A stretch of DNA of 64,000 bases from Heyndrickxia sp050281185 (lineage in GTDB: Bacteria > Bacillota > Bacilli > Bacillales > Bacillaceae_C): assembly GCF_050281185.1 (NCBI RefSeq), contig NZ_JBNNWS010000008.1, forward strand, positions 1-64,000, written 5' to 3'. How positions within the stretch are numbered: the stretch's first letter is position 1; every line of letters starts with the position of its first letter. Position numbers and translations under genes: made by a program. Shown here in pieces: positions 17,129-25,101 of the stretch. The notes beneath the pieces are model-generated. The model was not told the DNA's origin. It did not search any database and worked only from the letters and a program-made list of their open reading frames with translations.

Positions 17129-17581
17129 ATGCCACATTTCATTATCGAGTACACTGATAATATTAAAGCTCAGACCAACATACATGATCTGCTAAAGAAA
17201 ATAAATGGTGTATTAATTTCAAGAAGCGACATTTTTCCAGTCGGTGGAATCCGCTCAAGAGCAGTCGAACTGCATGATTATGTAATTGCGGATGGGGGCT
17301 ATGATGATGCGTTTGTTCATGCATGTTTAAAAATCGGTGCGGGACGATCTCAGGAAGATAAAAAGGCAGTTTGCAATGAGATTTTTGAAGTAATGAAATC
17401 GCATTTTGCACAATTGTATCAAGAAAGGTATTTAGCTTTATCTCTTGAGTTGATTGAATTTAGTGAAACAGGAACATATAAATATAATAATATTCATTCG
17501 CGATATAAGAAAAGCGGAGGCGCCTTGCCCATCGACGTACGGACTGGAGGGACTTCGACTGAGATAAAGGAAACACGATGA
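17129..17581 (+). CDS. hpaF: 5-carboxymethyl-2-hydroxymuconate isomerase HpaF with repeat-encoded C-terminal tail
   Basis: A 150-residue tautomerase-superfamily isomerase. Start ATG 17129 is chosen because it places Pro directly after Met (MPHFIIEY); that Pro becomes the catalytic N-terminal base. An in-frame ATG at 17111 would bury it. The core (residues 1-125, ending NNIHSR) has the family's usual length. The last 25 residues (from YKKSGGAL to the end) are read from dispersed repeat copy B, which replaced the original stop. The tail is Gly/Thr-rich and probably unstructured; its effect on trimer assembly is unknown. Confidence 0.9.
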   Translation: MPHFIIEYTDNIKAQTNIHDLLKKINGVLISRSDIFPVGGIRSRAVELHDYVIADGGYDDAFVHACLKIGAGRSQEDKKAVCNEIFEVMKSHFAQLYQERYLALSLELIEFSETGTYKYNNIHSRYKKSGGALPIDVRTGGTSTEIKETR

Positions 17582-17717
17582 GGCCGTGAGGGCGAATCGA
17601 TGTTGACTTATCGTAGGGAGGAGTCCTGAAGTACGCTAGTCGATAGGCGCTGGAGCTAGACATAGCAGATACTTTTCTTGTCTAATATCCATAGTATACT
17701 TAATACTTTCTTACCTT
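17504..17717 (-). repeat. Dispersed 3'-UTR repeat, copy B (full form)
   Basis: In gene sense it runs TATAAGAAAAGCGGAGGCGC ... TCGTAGGGAGGAG ... AGGCGCTGGAGCTAGACA ... ACTTTCTTACCTT. The central part is a long imperfect hairpin. It overlaps the last 78 bases of hpaF. Confidence 0.85.
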
Positions 17718-17757
17718 ATAAGAAATAAATAAGCCTCCATCAACTAAAAAATAGCTT

Positions 17758-17870
17758 AAAATCACCTGTATGGTATGTGTGAAGCGATTTCTTTACGTAG
17801 TAAAACTAGCTGAACGCATACCATACAGGATTTTATTAGAACCAACACCATTGTTTAACAAAGCCAAAGA
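17758..17870 (+). ncRNA. Structured repeat element, copy 2 (leader of hpaC)
   Basis: Outer stem CCTGTATGGTA (17765-17775) pairs with TACCATACAGG (17819-17829); inner stem TTTAC / GTAAA. Compared with copy 1, the outer G-C pair has become T-A and an inner A-T has become T-A, so both stems are kept by double changes. It ends 8 bases before the hpaC ribosome binding site. Confidence 0.6.
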
Positions 17871-17887
17871 ATAAAGGAGGGCAAAAA

Positions 17888-18346
17888 ATGGATGATCGAG
17901 TATTTCGAACGGCAATGGGGAAATTTGCAACAGGAGTAACCGTGATTACTACCGCTACTAATGAAATAGTCCATGGAATGACAGCAAATGCATTCATGTC
18001 AGTATCGCTTAATCCAAAATTAATCCTCATTTCCATCAATAACAAAGCAAATATGAAACAGTTTATAGAAGAATCGGGGAAATTTGCAGTTAATTTTTTA
18101 TCAAAAGAACAACAAGATGTTTCAAAGTGCTTCGCAGGTCAGTTGATTGAAAAAAAAGAAATAGAATTTCAATGGCTCCATGATATACCAATTCTTCCCG
18201 ATTCTCTAGTAAACATTGTCTGCAGTTTATACGATACCCACCAAGGGGGAGACCATACGCTTTATATCGGAGAAGTAAAGGATATATGCATCCAAGAAGG
18301 TACGCCACTGACATTTTTTGAAGGAAAGTACAATTCTATAGCTTAA
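17888..18346 (+). CDS. hpaC: 4-hydroxyphenylacetate 3-monooxygenase, flavin reductase component HpaC
   Basis: The 152-residue flavin reductase (FMN-binding split barrel) supplies FADH2 to HpaB using NADH. Family stretches are MGKFATGVTVITT, GMTANAFMSVSLNP and KFAVNFLS. Start ATG (17888) follows AAAGGAGGGC. It is separated from hpaF by repeat copy B and the structured element, so it may have its own promoter or read-through control. A repeat and a terminator follow its stop. Confidence 0.94.
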   Translation: MDDRVFRTAMGKFATGVTVITTATNEIVHGMTANAFMSVSLNPKLILISINNKANMKQFIEESGKFAVNFLSKEQQDVSKCFAGQLIEKKEIEFQWLHDIPILPDSLVNIVCSLYDTHQGGDHTLYIGEVKDICIQEGTPLTFFEGKYNSIA

Positions 18347-18553
18347 TATAAGAAAAGCGCGAGCGCCGCAGCTCTAGCGTACGGATTTCGTAGTCTTCTA
18401 CTGAGATAAAGGAGACACGGCGAGGGACGAGTCGATGTTGACTTATCGTAGGGAGAAGACGGAGAAATCCGCTAGCCAATAGGCGCTGGAGCTAGACACA
18501 GCAGACACTTTTCATGACTAATACCCTTAGTAAATTTTATACTTTCTTACCTT
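18347..18553 (-). repeat. Dispersed 3'-UTR repeat, copy C (full form)
   Basis: Begins directly after the hpaC stop (TATAAGAAAAGCGCGAGCGC) and ends at ACTTTCTTACCTTC, next to the terminator at 18556. The arms around CTAGCGTACGGATTTC and GAAATCCGCTAGC fold back on each other. Confidence 0.85.
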
Positions 18554-18555
18554 CT

Positions 18556-18593
18556 AAAAAATCCTTGAGTATATAGCTACTCAAGGATTTTTT
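18556..18593 (+). terminator. Terminator of the hpa operon
   Basis: Stem AAAATCCTTGAGTA / TACTCAAGGATTTT followed by TT; very stable. The hpaC stop and this terminator are separated only by repeat copy C. Confidence 0.9.
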
Positions 18594-18920
18594 ACCTAAA
18601 TAATGGATTAAGCAGATGATATTTCCTAATTTCTATTCTAATTGGAGTTTTATTAACAAGATAAGCCATAAAAGCATTTAAATTACTATTCTTGAAAACT
18701 ATTTTAATATAGTAAATTCAGGCGGCGTAATTATTTTTTGGAAGTTACTAAGTTTAAAGAATGAGGATTAAAAGTGGTTTATTAGTCTTGTTCAAAAGGT
18801 AAACTCTATTATGAAAGTTTGCAATTTTGCTTTTTCTAAAAATTTGGTTGACTATCTAATTATTTTTAAATTATGATATTTTTATACTGAAATAATTATA
18901 TCAGACTAGGGGGAGAAAAT
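18594..18920 (+). promoter_or_regulatory. AT-rich spacer with promoter of the peptide transporter
   Basis: No gene seen. TTGACT (18848-18853) and TATGAT (18872-18877) are spaced by 18 bases and make a plausible sigma-A promoter for the downstream transporter, with the start of transcription about 40 bases before the GTG. Confidence 0.5.
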
Positions 18921-20372
18921 GTGGACACAACTTTAGAAAATCAACTAGCGTCCAAAAAATCAAAAAAGCACCCACCTGGATTATACTTGTTATTTTTGAC
19001 AGAAATGTGGGAACGTTTTAGTTACTTTGGTATGAGAGCTATTCTTATTCTTTATTTAACTAAATCATTAGTTAATGGTGGTTTAGGAATGAACGGAAGT
19101 ACTGCACTTTTGATTTACGGCTATTTTACAGGTATGGTTTATTTAACACCACTTATTGGTGGATATTTATCTGACCGTTTCTTAGGACAAAGATTAGCAA
19201 TCACTATTGGTGGGATAACAATGGCGCTGGGAAATTTCGTATTGTTTGCTCATCAAAGCTTAACAGCTGTTTATATTGGTTTAATCTTATTAATTATCGG
19301 TAACGGTTTCTTTAAACCAAATATTTCTACTGTTGTTGGTGGATTGTATTCTGAAGGTGATAAACGTCGTGATGCCGCATTTACGATTTTCTACATGGGA
19401 GTAAACATTGGGGCCTTTTTCTCACCATTAATCATTGGACTGATTACAGATAAATGGTTTGCTATTCAAGCAAATGGTGTAATCGAACATGGTTATAAAT
19501 ATGGTTTTCTTGCTTCTGCTATTGGAATGGTCATCGGACAAATATTTTTTAATGCATTAGGAAATCGATATCTTGGTGATATTGGTAAAAAACCAACTGG
19601 CAAGCCTGCTGTATCAGCTGCAGGAAAAAATGTGAAAACGAAGTTAACAAAGAGAGAAAAGCAAAGAGTTGGAGTAATTTTTATTCTTGCAGCATTTGTT
19701 GTATTCTTTTGGGCAGGATTTGAACAAGCTGGTGGGGCAATGAGCTTATACACTGATAAGTTTGTTGATCGTTCTATCTTCGGATGGGAAATTCCCACCT
19801 CTTGGTTCCAATCGGTAAATCCGTTATTTATCGTTTTATTAGCACCACTTGTTTCGATGCTGTGGGTCAAGCTATCTAATAGAAAAAAAGGTGATTTGGC
19901 TGTCCCAACTAAGATGGCTTTTGGTATGATCCTATTGGGATTAGGTTATATAGTTTTATTATTGGCAATTATGAAAACAGGCAGTAATGAAAGTAATATC
20001 ACTGCAAAAGCAAACATTTTATTTATTGTGTTTACTTACCTATTCCATACAGTTGGAGAACTCTTCTTATCTCCAGTTGGATTGTCATTTGTCAGCAAAA
20101 TTGCACCAGTAAAATTTGCATCACTATTAATGGGGGTTTGGTTAGGAAGCTCAGGTGTTGCAAACATATTAGCTGGCCGTCTAGGTGCATATACAGAATC
20201 AATGGGATATTTTGAAGTCTTTGGTTTAATTGGACTTGTAGCTATTGTCCTCGGTTTATTGCTACTCTTAATTTCCAGAAAACTTGTGAAAATGATGGGT
20301 GAGGATGAGCTAGAAAACGAGACAAAAGAACAAGAAGATAACGTCAAAGATGGTGTTTTAGGAATAAACTAA
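18921..20372 (+). CDS. POT/PTR-family di- and tripeptide transporter
   Basis: A 483-residue proton-coupled oligopeptide transporter with about 14 membrane segments. Hallmarks are EMWERFSYFGMRAIL near residue 28 (the ExxERF motif), the motif A loop GGYLSDRFLGQR, and the PTR signature FYMGVNIGAFFSPLIIG. GTG start follows AGGGGGAG by 5 bases. It imports small peptides. Placed between the hpa and paa clusters it might supply aromatic peptides, but this is only positional. Confidence 0.94.
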   Translation: MDTTLENQLASKKSKKHPPGLYLLFLTEMWERFSYFGMRAILILYLTKSLVNGGLGMNGSTALLIYGYFTGMVYLTPLIGGYLSDRFLGQRLAITIGGITMALGNFVLFAHQSLTAVYIGLILLIIGNGFFKPNISTVVGGLYSEGDKRRDAAFTIFYMGVNIGAFFSPLIIGLITDKWFAIQANGVIEHGYKYGFLASAIGMVIGQIFFNALGNRYLGDIGKKPTGKPAVSAAGKNVKTKLTKREKQRVGVIFILAAFVVFFWAGFEQAGGAMSLYTDKFVDRSIFGWEIPTSWFQSVNPLFIVLLAPLVSMLWVKLSNRKKGDLAVPTKMAFGMILLGLGYIVLLLAIMKTGSNESNITAKANILFIVFTYLFHTVGELFLSPVGLSFVSKIAPVKFASLLMGVWLGSSGVANILAGRLGAYTESMGYFEVFGLIGLVAIVLGLLLLLISRKLVKMMGEDELENETKEQEDNVKDGVLGIN

Positions 20373-20385
20373 AAATTGATTTAAT

Positions 20386-20418
20386 AAGGGGTGCTCTTTA
20401 AGAGCATTCCTTTTTTTG
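20386..20418 (+). terminator. Terminator after the peptide transporter
   Basis: Hairpin AGGGGTGCTCT / AGAGCATTCCT followed by TTTTTT. Confidence 0.85.
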
Positions 20419-20467
20419 ATGTTGGTTTCACAATAATCTAAATTGAATGTAATTTCCGAAAAAACAA

Positions 20468-20496
20468 TTGACAACATTTAAAGAGAAAGTTATTCT
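20468..20496 (+). promoter_or_regulatory. Predicted sigma-A promoter of the paa operon
   Basis: TTGACA (20468-20473), a 17-base spacer, then TATTCT (20491-20496). It lies about 90 bases before the paaK start; the leader between could hold the PaaX operator, though no clear dyad stands out. Confidence 0.6.
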
Positions 20497-20588
20497 GAAA
20501 TTAATATAACGTAAATATGTATCTACGAGATAAAAACGTCATATAAAGTAAAGATATGTTTTTTACAATCTAGCGCAAGGAGGAATTT

Positions 20589-21905
20589 ATGATTGAATCT
20601 GAAGATCGTTCAATAATTAAACTTCAACAGCTGCAAGGTTTGAAAAACACAGTTAATCGGGTTTATGAGCAAGTACCATTTTATCAGCAAAAATTTCTCG
20701 AACATCATATCACACCTCAAGATATACAATCCTTAGATGACATTCAAAAACTTCCCTTTACAACGAAACAAGACTTGCGTGATCACTATCCATTTGGACT
20801 ATTTGCAACAAGTCAACACGAAATAGTTCGCCTCCATGCCTCATCAGGAACTAGCGGGAAACCGACAGTGGTTGGGTATACGAAAAAGGACATCGCTGAT
20901 TGGTCTTCCATGGTTGCAAGAGCCATTTCTATAGCTGGAGGTAAATCTGGTGATATACTTCATAATGCTTATGGGTACGGCTTATTTACTGGTGGACTTG
21001 GCCTCCATTATGGCGGGGAAGAATTAGGTGTTACAGTTATCCCGATTTCTGGAGGAAATACCGATCGACAAATTCATATGATTCAAGATTTAAAACCAAC
21101 AATTCTTTGCTCTACTCCCTCATATGCACTAAATATAGGAGAGAGAATGCTTGAACTTGGTTACAATCCTCGGGAAACTTCATTAAAGATTGGTATTTTT
21201 GGTGCAGAGCCGTGGTCGGAGAAAATGCGGACAAAACTTGAAGACTTATTTAATATAAAGGCTTGCGATATATATGGTCTTAGTGAAGTTGTTGGACCTG
21301 GTGTTGCAATGGAATGTTATGAAGGTCAAAATGGACTACATATTGCAGAGGATCATTTTCTAGTTGAAGTCATTAATCCAAGCACTCTAGAGCCGGTTCC
21401 TGAAGGTACAGAAGGCGAATTGGTTTTTACAAGCACACAAAAGGAAGCGCTTCCAATTATTAGATACAGAACCGGAGATATCGCAAGTATTACCACTGAA
21501 AAGTGTATTTGTGGCCGTTCGACGACAAGAATGTCCCGAATAAAAGGCCGTATTGACGATATGATAATCATCAGAGGGATAAATGTTTTTCCTTCAGAAA
21601 TAGAACATCATCTTATTCAAATAAAAGAAATTGCACCACATTATCAAGTACATCTTCTTAGAACATCCTCATTAGATGAAACCCAGCTTCACGTTGAAAT
21701 AAATGAAGACCTGTTTCAAAAATCATCCCAGAATCTTCAACATCCTTTAATACAAACACTTCAAGCAGAAATATACGAAAAAATGAAATCTCATTGTCTA
21801 GTATCTATGAATATAATCATTCATCCCCCAAAGGGGATTCCAAGATCCGAAGGAAAGGCGGTACGAGTTGTTGATCATCGCAAAAAGCTTCAAGAAAGGA
21901 GATAG
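20589..21905 (+). CDS. paaK: Phenylacetate-CoA ligase PaaK
   Basis: A 438-residue adenylate-forming ligase that makes phenylacetyl-CoA from phenylacetate, ATP and CoA. Motifs: LHASSGTSGKPTVVGYT (P-loop), YGLSEVVGPG, YRTGDIA and RIKGRIDDMIIIRGINVFPSEIE. Start ATG follows AAGGAGG. First gene of the paa operon; paaA follows after 2 bases. It activates free phenylacetate, whereas the oxoacid dehydrogenase at 35.7-41.1 kb could make the same CoA ester directly. Confidence 0.96.
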   Translation: MIESEDRSIIKLQQLQGLKNTVNRVYEQVPFYQQKFLEHHITPQDIQSLDDIQKLPFTTKQDLRDHYPFGLFATSQHEIVRLHASSGTSGKPTVVGYTKKDIADWSSMVARAISIAGGKSGDILHNAYGYGLFTGGLGLHYGGEELGVTVIPISGGNTDRQIHMIQDLKPTILCSTPSYALNIGERMLELGYNPRETSLKIGIFGAEPWSEKMRTKLEDLFNIKACDIYGLSEVVGPGVAMECYEGQNGLHIAEDHFLVEVINPSTLEPVPEGTEGELVFTSTQKEALPIIRYRTGDIASITTEKCICGRSTTRMSRIKGRIDDMIIIRGINVFPSEIEHHLIQIKEIAPHYQVHLLRTSSLDETQLHVEINEDLFQKSSQNLQHPLIQTLQAEIYEKMKSHCLVSMNIIIHPPKGIPRSEGKAVRVVDHRKKLQERR

Positions 21906-21907
21906 TC

Positions 21908-22855
21908 ATGAGTATTGTTGATATAAACAAATTGACAGAAGAAGAAAAGCTAGAACAGTTTATGGGAAAAATAAACAATGGTGAGAAAATTGAAGCCGAC
22001 GATTGGATGCCAGATGATTATCGGATGGTGTTAATTAAACTGATTTCCATGCATGGTATAAGTGAAATTATGGGAGCATTGCCGGAAAAAGAATGGGTAC
22101 CGAAAGCACCTTCATTACGTAAAAAGCTTGGCATTATGGCGAAGGTTCAAGATGAGATGGGGCATGGACAGCTTTTACTTCGTGTTGTAGAGGATCTCCT
22201 TCAGCCGTTAGGTAAAACCCGAGAAGATATCATGGAAGATTTATTTACCGGTAGATTGAAATTTCATAACGTTTTTCATATGGAGGCACCAACATGGGCC
22301 GATGCCGGAATGATCGCCTGGCTCGTTGATGGAGCTGCGATTATGACACAAACAAATATGCTTCAAGCATCCTATGGTCCATACGCAAGAGCTTTGCAAA
22401 GAATTTGTGCAGAGGAAGTATTTCATGCCCAGCACGGTGAATCCATTATTATGGCACTTGCGGAAGGGACTGAGCAGCAAAGAGAGATGCTGCAGGATTC
22501 TTTAAATAGATGGTGGGATTCTCTTTTAATGTTTTTTGGTCCTGCAACTGCACAAACAACAGGATCATCTAAACAAGATCTTACGATTAAATACAAAATA
22601 CGTACAAAAACAAATGAACAATTACGCCAAAATTTTTTTACAAAATACGTTCCAAGAGTCCTTGCACTCGGTTTGAAGCTTCCAGATGAAACGATGCACT
22701 TCGATCAAGAAGAAGGTGTATGGATATATCGACAACCAGACTGGAATGAATTCAAAAAGATCATATCAAATAATGGTCCGAAATCGAAGTCTCGACTCGA
22801 ACTCCGACTAATGGCATATGAGAATAATCGCTGGGTGCGTGAGGCGTTAGGTTAA
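21908..22855 (+). CDS. paaA: 1,2-phenylacetyl-CoA epoxidase, catalytic subunit PaaA
   Basis: A 315-residue diiron epoxidase subunit that opens the aromatic system of phenylacetyl-CoA by 1,2-epoxidation. The diiron ligand motifs are visible as QDEMGHGQ and CAEEVFHAQHGES (ExxH each). ATG 21908 follows AAAGGAG. A 250-bp insertion with dispersed repeat D separates it from its partner paaB. Confidence 0.96.
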   Translation: MSIVDINKLTEEEKLEQFMGKINNGEKIEADDWMPDDYRMVLIKLISMHGISEIMGALPEKEWVPKAPSLRKKLGIMAKVQDEMGHGQLLLRVVEDLLQPLGKTREDIMEDLFTGRLKFHNVFHMEAPTWADAGMIAWLVDGAAIMTQTNMLQASYGPYARALQRICAEEVFHAQHGESIIMALAEGTEQQREMLQDSLNRWWDSLLMFFGPATAQTTGSSKQDLTIKYKIRTKTNEQLRQNFFTKYVPRVLALGLKLPDETMHFDQEEGVWIYRQPDWNEFKKIISNNGPKSKSRLELRLMAYENNRWVREALG

Positions 22856-22892
22856 AAGATATTAGTTTGAAAATAAAACTGTAATTGGTTTT

Positions 22893-23095
22893 AAGATAAG
22901 AAAGTTAATTCTGTCTAGCGCAAGCAGCCATCGGCTAGCTGATTTCTTCGTCTTCTCCCTACGATAAGCGGGCATCGGCTCCTGAACTACCTCGCCGTGT
23001 TTCCTTTATCTCAGTCGAAGACTACGAAGGTGAAATTGGTACTTCAAATTTCACTCATCCGTACGCTAGAGCTGCGGCGCTTACGCTTTTCTTAT
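22893..23095 (+). repeat. Dispersed repeat, copy D (inside the paa operon)
   Basis: Runs from TTAAGATAAGAAAGTTAATTC through CGTCTTCTCCCTACGATAAG to GCTGCGGCGCTTACGCTTTT. An extra GTGAAATTGG...CAAATTTCAC hairpin is inserted within it. It ends directly at the AAGGAG of paaB and has the opposite polarity relative to its adjacent gene from most copies. Confidence 0.85.
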
Positions 23096-23109
23096 AAGGA
23101 GTGATTCAT

Positions 23110-23484
23110 TTGCACGAAAAGCACAATTCCAATGACTTTTATGAGGTGTTTGAAGTTTTTAGTAGACGCACCTTTAAGTCAGATATGCTACATCAATTTA
23201 GTTTGCTTGCACCGAACCAAGAAATGGCCTTTGTTATGGCACAAGAAAATTTTATGCGTCGCGAACCAGTTGTAGACATTTGGGTAGTGAAAAGATCCGA
23301 TATTCGGAAAGCCAGTGCCGAGGAAAAAAATTCTTTTTCGCGGATAGATAATAAGGATTATCGATTAACTAAAGGATATGGCTATTTAAAAAAGAAATGG
23401 CGTCAATATGAGCAACAAATATTAGATGAAAAGGAAATTATGTCATGGGGAGGAGACCAGCGTGGATCGGCAGAACGTAAATGA
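23110..23484 (+). CDS. paaB: 1,2-phenylacetyl-CoA epoxidase subunit PaaB
   Basis: A 124-residue subunit that bridges PaaA-PaaC heterodimers. It shows the family start FYEVFEVFSRR and the middle MAFVMAQENFMRREPVVDIWVVKRSDI. TTG 23110 is chosen as the start because AAGGAG (23096-23101) is 8 bases upstream; the in-frame GTG at 23101 overlaps that site. It overlaps paaC by 23 bases. Confidence 0.92.
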   Translation: MHEKHNSNDFYEVFEVFSRRTFKSDMLHQFSLLAPNQEMAFVMAQENFMRREPVVDIWVVKRSDIRKASAEEKNSFSRIDNKDYRLTKGYGYLKKKWRQYEQQILDEKEIMSWGGDQRGSAERK

Positions 23485-24274
23485 AAATAATGAATACAAA
23501 AGCGTACTAATCGAACTTTTATACCAATTAGCCGATGATGATTTCATTCTAGCATATCGAGGGTCTGAATGGCTCGGGCTAGTTCCGCATATAGAAGCAG
23601 ATATTGCATATGCATCTATCAATCAGGATACAATGGGTCACGCTGTTATGTATTATGAGCTGCTAGAATCTCTAGATGAAGGATTAGCAGATGAACTTGC
23701 TCATTCTAGAAAAAGTGCTGAACGAAAGAATGCTATTTTACTTGAAATGGCAAATGGTACAGGAACGTACTTAGAAAAGCCAAAATATGATTGGGCATTC
23801 ACTGTAGTGCGTCATTATTTCTATGACACTTATAAAAAACTAAAACTTGAAGCTCTAAAACAATCATCCTATGAACCTTTATCCCATGCTGCGATGAAAA
23901 TGAAAATGGAGCAATATTATCATATTATGCATTGGAAGGTATGGTTTAATCAGCTTTGTTTAAGCAAAGGAGAAGGGAGAACGAGAATGCATGCTGCCAT
24001 TCAAAGGGTATGGGATGAAATGGAAGGACTGCTAACATACGGTCCGAAAAGCAAATTAATGTCGGAATTTGGACTAATTGAAGAAGAGAGTTTGTTTAAA
24101 CAACGCTGGGAAGTAGAAATGAGGAAGGTGTTTGAGGAAGTATCCCTACCTTATCCAGGGGAACCCCAAATGAAAAAAGGAAATGGAAGGGATGGATACC
24201 ATACTGAGGATTTAAACCAGGCTCTATCAACTTTAAGTGAAGTGTATGAATTGGATCCACAAGCATCTTGGTAA
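23462..24274 (+). CDS. paaC: 1,2-phenylacetyl-CoA epoxidase subunit PaaC
   Basis: A 270-residue ferritin-like structural subunit that pairs with PaaA. Recognised by LYQLADDDFILAYRGSEWLG, then INQDTMGHAVMYYELL and MKMEQYYHIMHWKVW. GTG 23462 follows GGGGAGGAG, 8 bases away, and is preferred over the longer frame from 23426. It starts inside the end of paaB, suggesting coupled translation. Confidence 0.93.
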   Translation: MDRQNVNENNEYKSVLIELLYQLADDDFILAYRGSEWLGLVPHIEADIAYASINQDTMGHAVMYYELLESLDEGLADELAHSRKSAERKNAILLEMANGTGTYLEKPKYDWAFTVVRHYFYDTYKKLKLEALKQSSYEPLSHAAMKMKMEQYYHIMHWKVWFNQLCLSKGEGRTRMHAAIQRVWDEMEGLLTYGPKSKLMSEFGLIEEESLFKQRWEVEMRKVFEEVSLPYPGEPQMKKGNGRDGYHTEDLNQALSTLSEVYELDPQASW

Positions 24275-24288
24275 GGGAGGAGGCAGCT

Positions 24289-24789
24289 TTGCTCCTAAAA
24301 AACGAATTATTTTTAAAAGTGGAAAATTGTTTGAGAAATGTAAAGGATCCTGAGATTCCGTCGGTCAGTGTGATCGATTTAGGAATGGTTGAAGAAATCA
24401 ATATTCAGGATAACAAAACGGTTCTAATAAAGGCTTTGCCTACATTTTTAGGATGCCCTGCATTAGAAATTATTAAAAAAAATATCATTGAAGAGGTTCA
24501 GAAATTAACTGAGGTAACTGCTGTTGATGTGGAGTTTATTTATCATCCACCATGGACTTCCGATCGAATTACAGATGAAGGAAAAGAAAAGCTAAAGTTA
24601 TTCGGTATAGCCCCACCGCCGGAGTTTATTGTTCAAAGTAACGAATGGAAAGTTGAATGTCCGTATTGCGGCTCGTATTACACAACGATGGAAAACCTAT
24701 TTGGACCGACCGCTTGCCGAAGTATTTTGTATTGTAAAATTTGCAAAAACCCATTTGAAGCAATGAAACCAATTTCTAATTTAATGTAA
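24289..24789 (+). CDS. paaD: Phenylacetate degradation protein PaaD (MIP18/Fe-S assembly type)
   Basis: A 166-residue protein needed for maturation of the epoxidase. The N-terminal DUF59/MIP18 domain contains DPEIPSVSVIDLGMV and FLGCPALE. The C-terminus has four Cys in ECPYCGSYY...YCKICKNPF, likely a zinc ribbon. TTG 24289 follows GGGAGGAGG; the upstream in-frame TTG would overlap that site. It follows paaC by 14 bases. Confidence 0.93.
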   Translation: MLLKNELFLKVENCLRNVKDPEIPSVSVIDLGMVEEINIQDNKTVLIKALPTFLGCPALEIIKKNIIEEVQKLTEVTAVDVEFIYHPPWTSDRITDEGKEKLKLFGIAPPPEFIVQSNEWKVECPYCGSYYTTMENLFGPTACRSILYCKICKNPFEAMKPISNLM

Positions 24790-24807
24790 ATGAGAGGAGA
24801 ATGCACA

Positions 24808-25101
24808 ATGTACAAAATGATCGCTTTATATAAAAAACCAGAGGACACAGCAAGCTTTGATGAACATTATTTTAATAGTCATATTCCATTATCGAAGAAA
24901 ATACCAGGACTGAAGAAGGTAGAAGTTACAAAAATGTCTAGTTCCAGTCCGTATTACTTAATGTGCGTTATGTCCTATGAAAGCAAAGAGGCTTTTAAAG
25001 AAGCTTCAAAGACACCTGAATCAAAGGCATCTGGAAAAGATGTGATGGAATTCGCTGGGGATCTAGTAACATTTATGTTTGGTGAAGATACGAATGATTA
25101 A
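24808..25101 (+). CDS. EthD-family protein of the paa cluster
   Basis: A 97-residue dimeric alpha/beta-barrel protein of the EthD type (MYKMIALYKKPEDTASFDEHYFNSHIPL, with a conserved His). Small EthD proteins are common in Firmicute paa operons; their role is not established and may be isomerase- or electron-transfer-related. ATG 24808 follows AGAGGAG; the longer frame from 24790 would run through that site. It overlaps paaF by 8 bases. Confidence 0.8.
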   Translation: MYKMIALYKKPEDTASFDEHYFNSHIPLSKKIPGLKKVEVTKMSSSSPYYLMCVMSYESKEAFKEASKTPESKASGKDVMEFAGDLVTFMFGEDTND

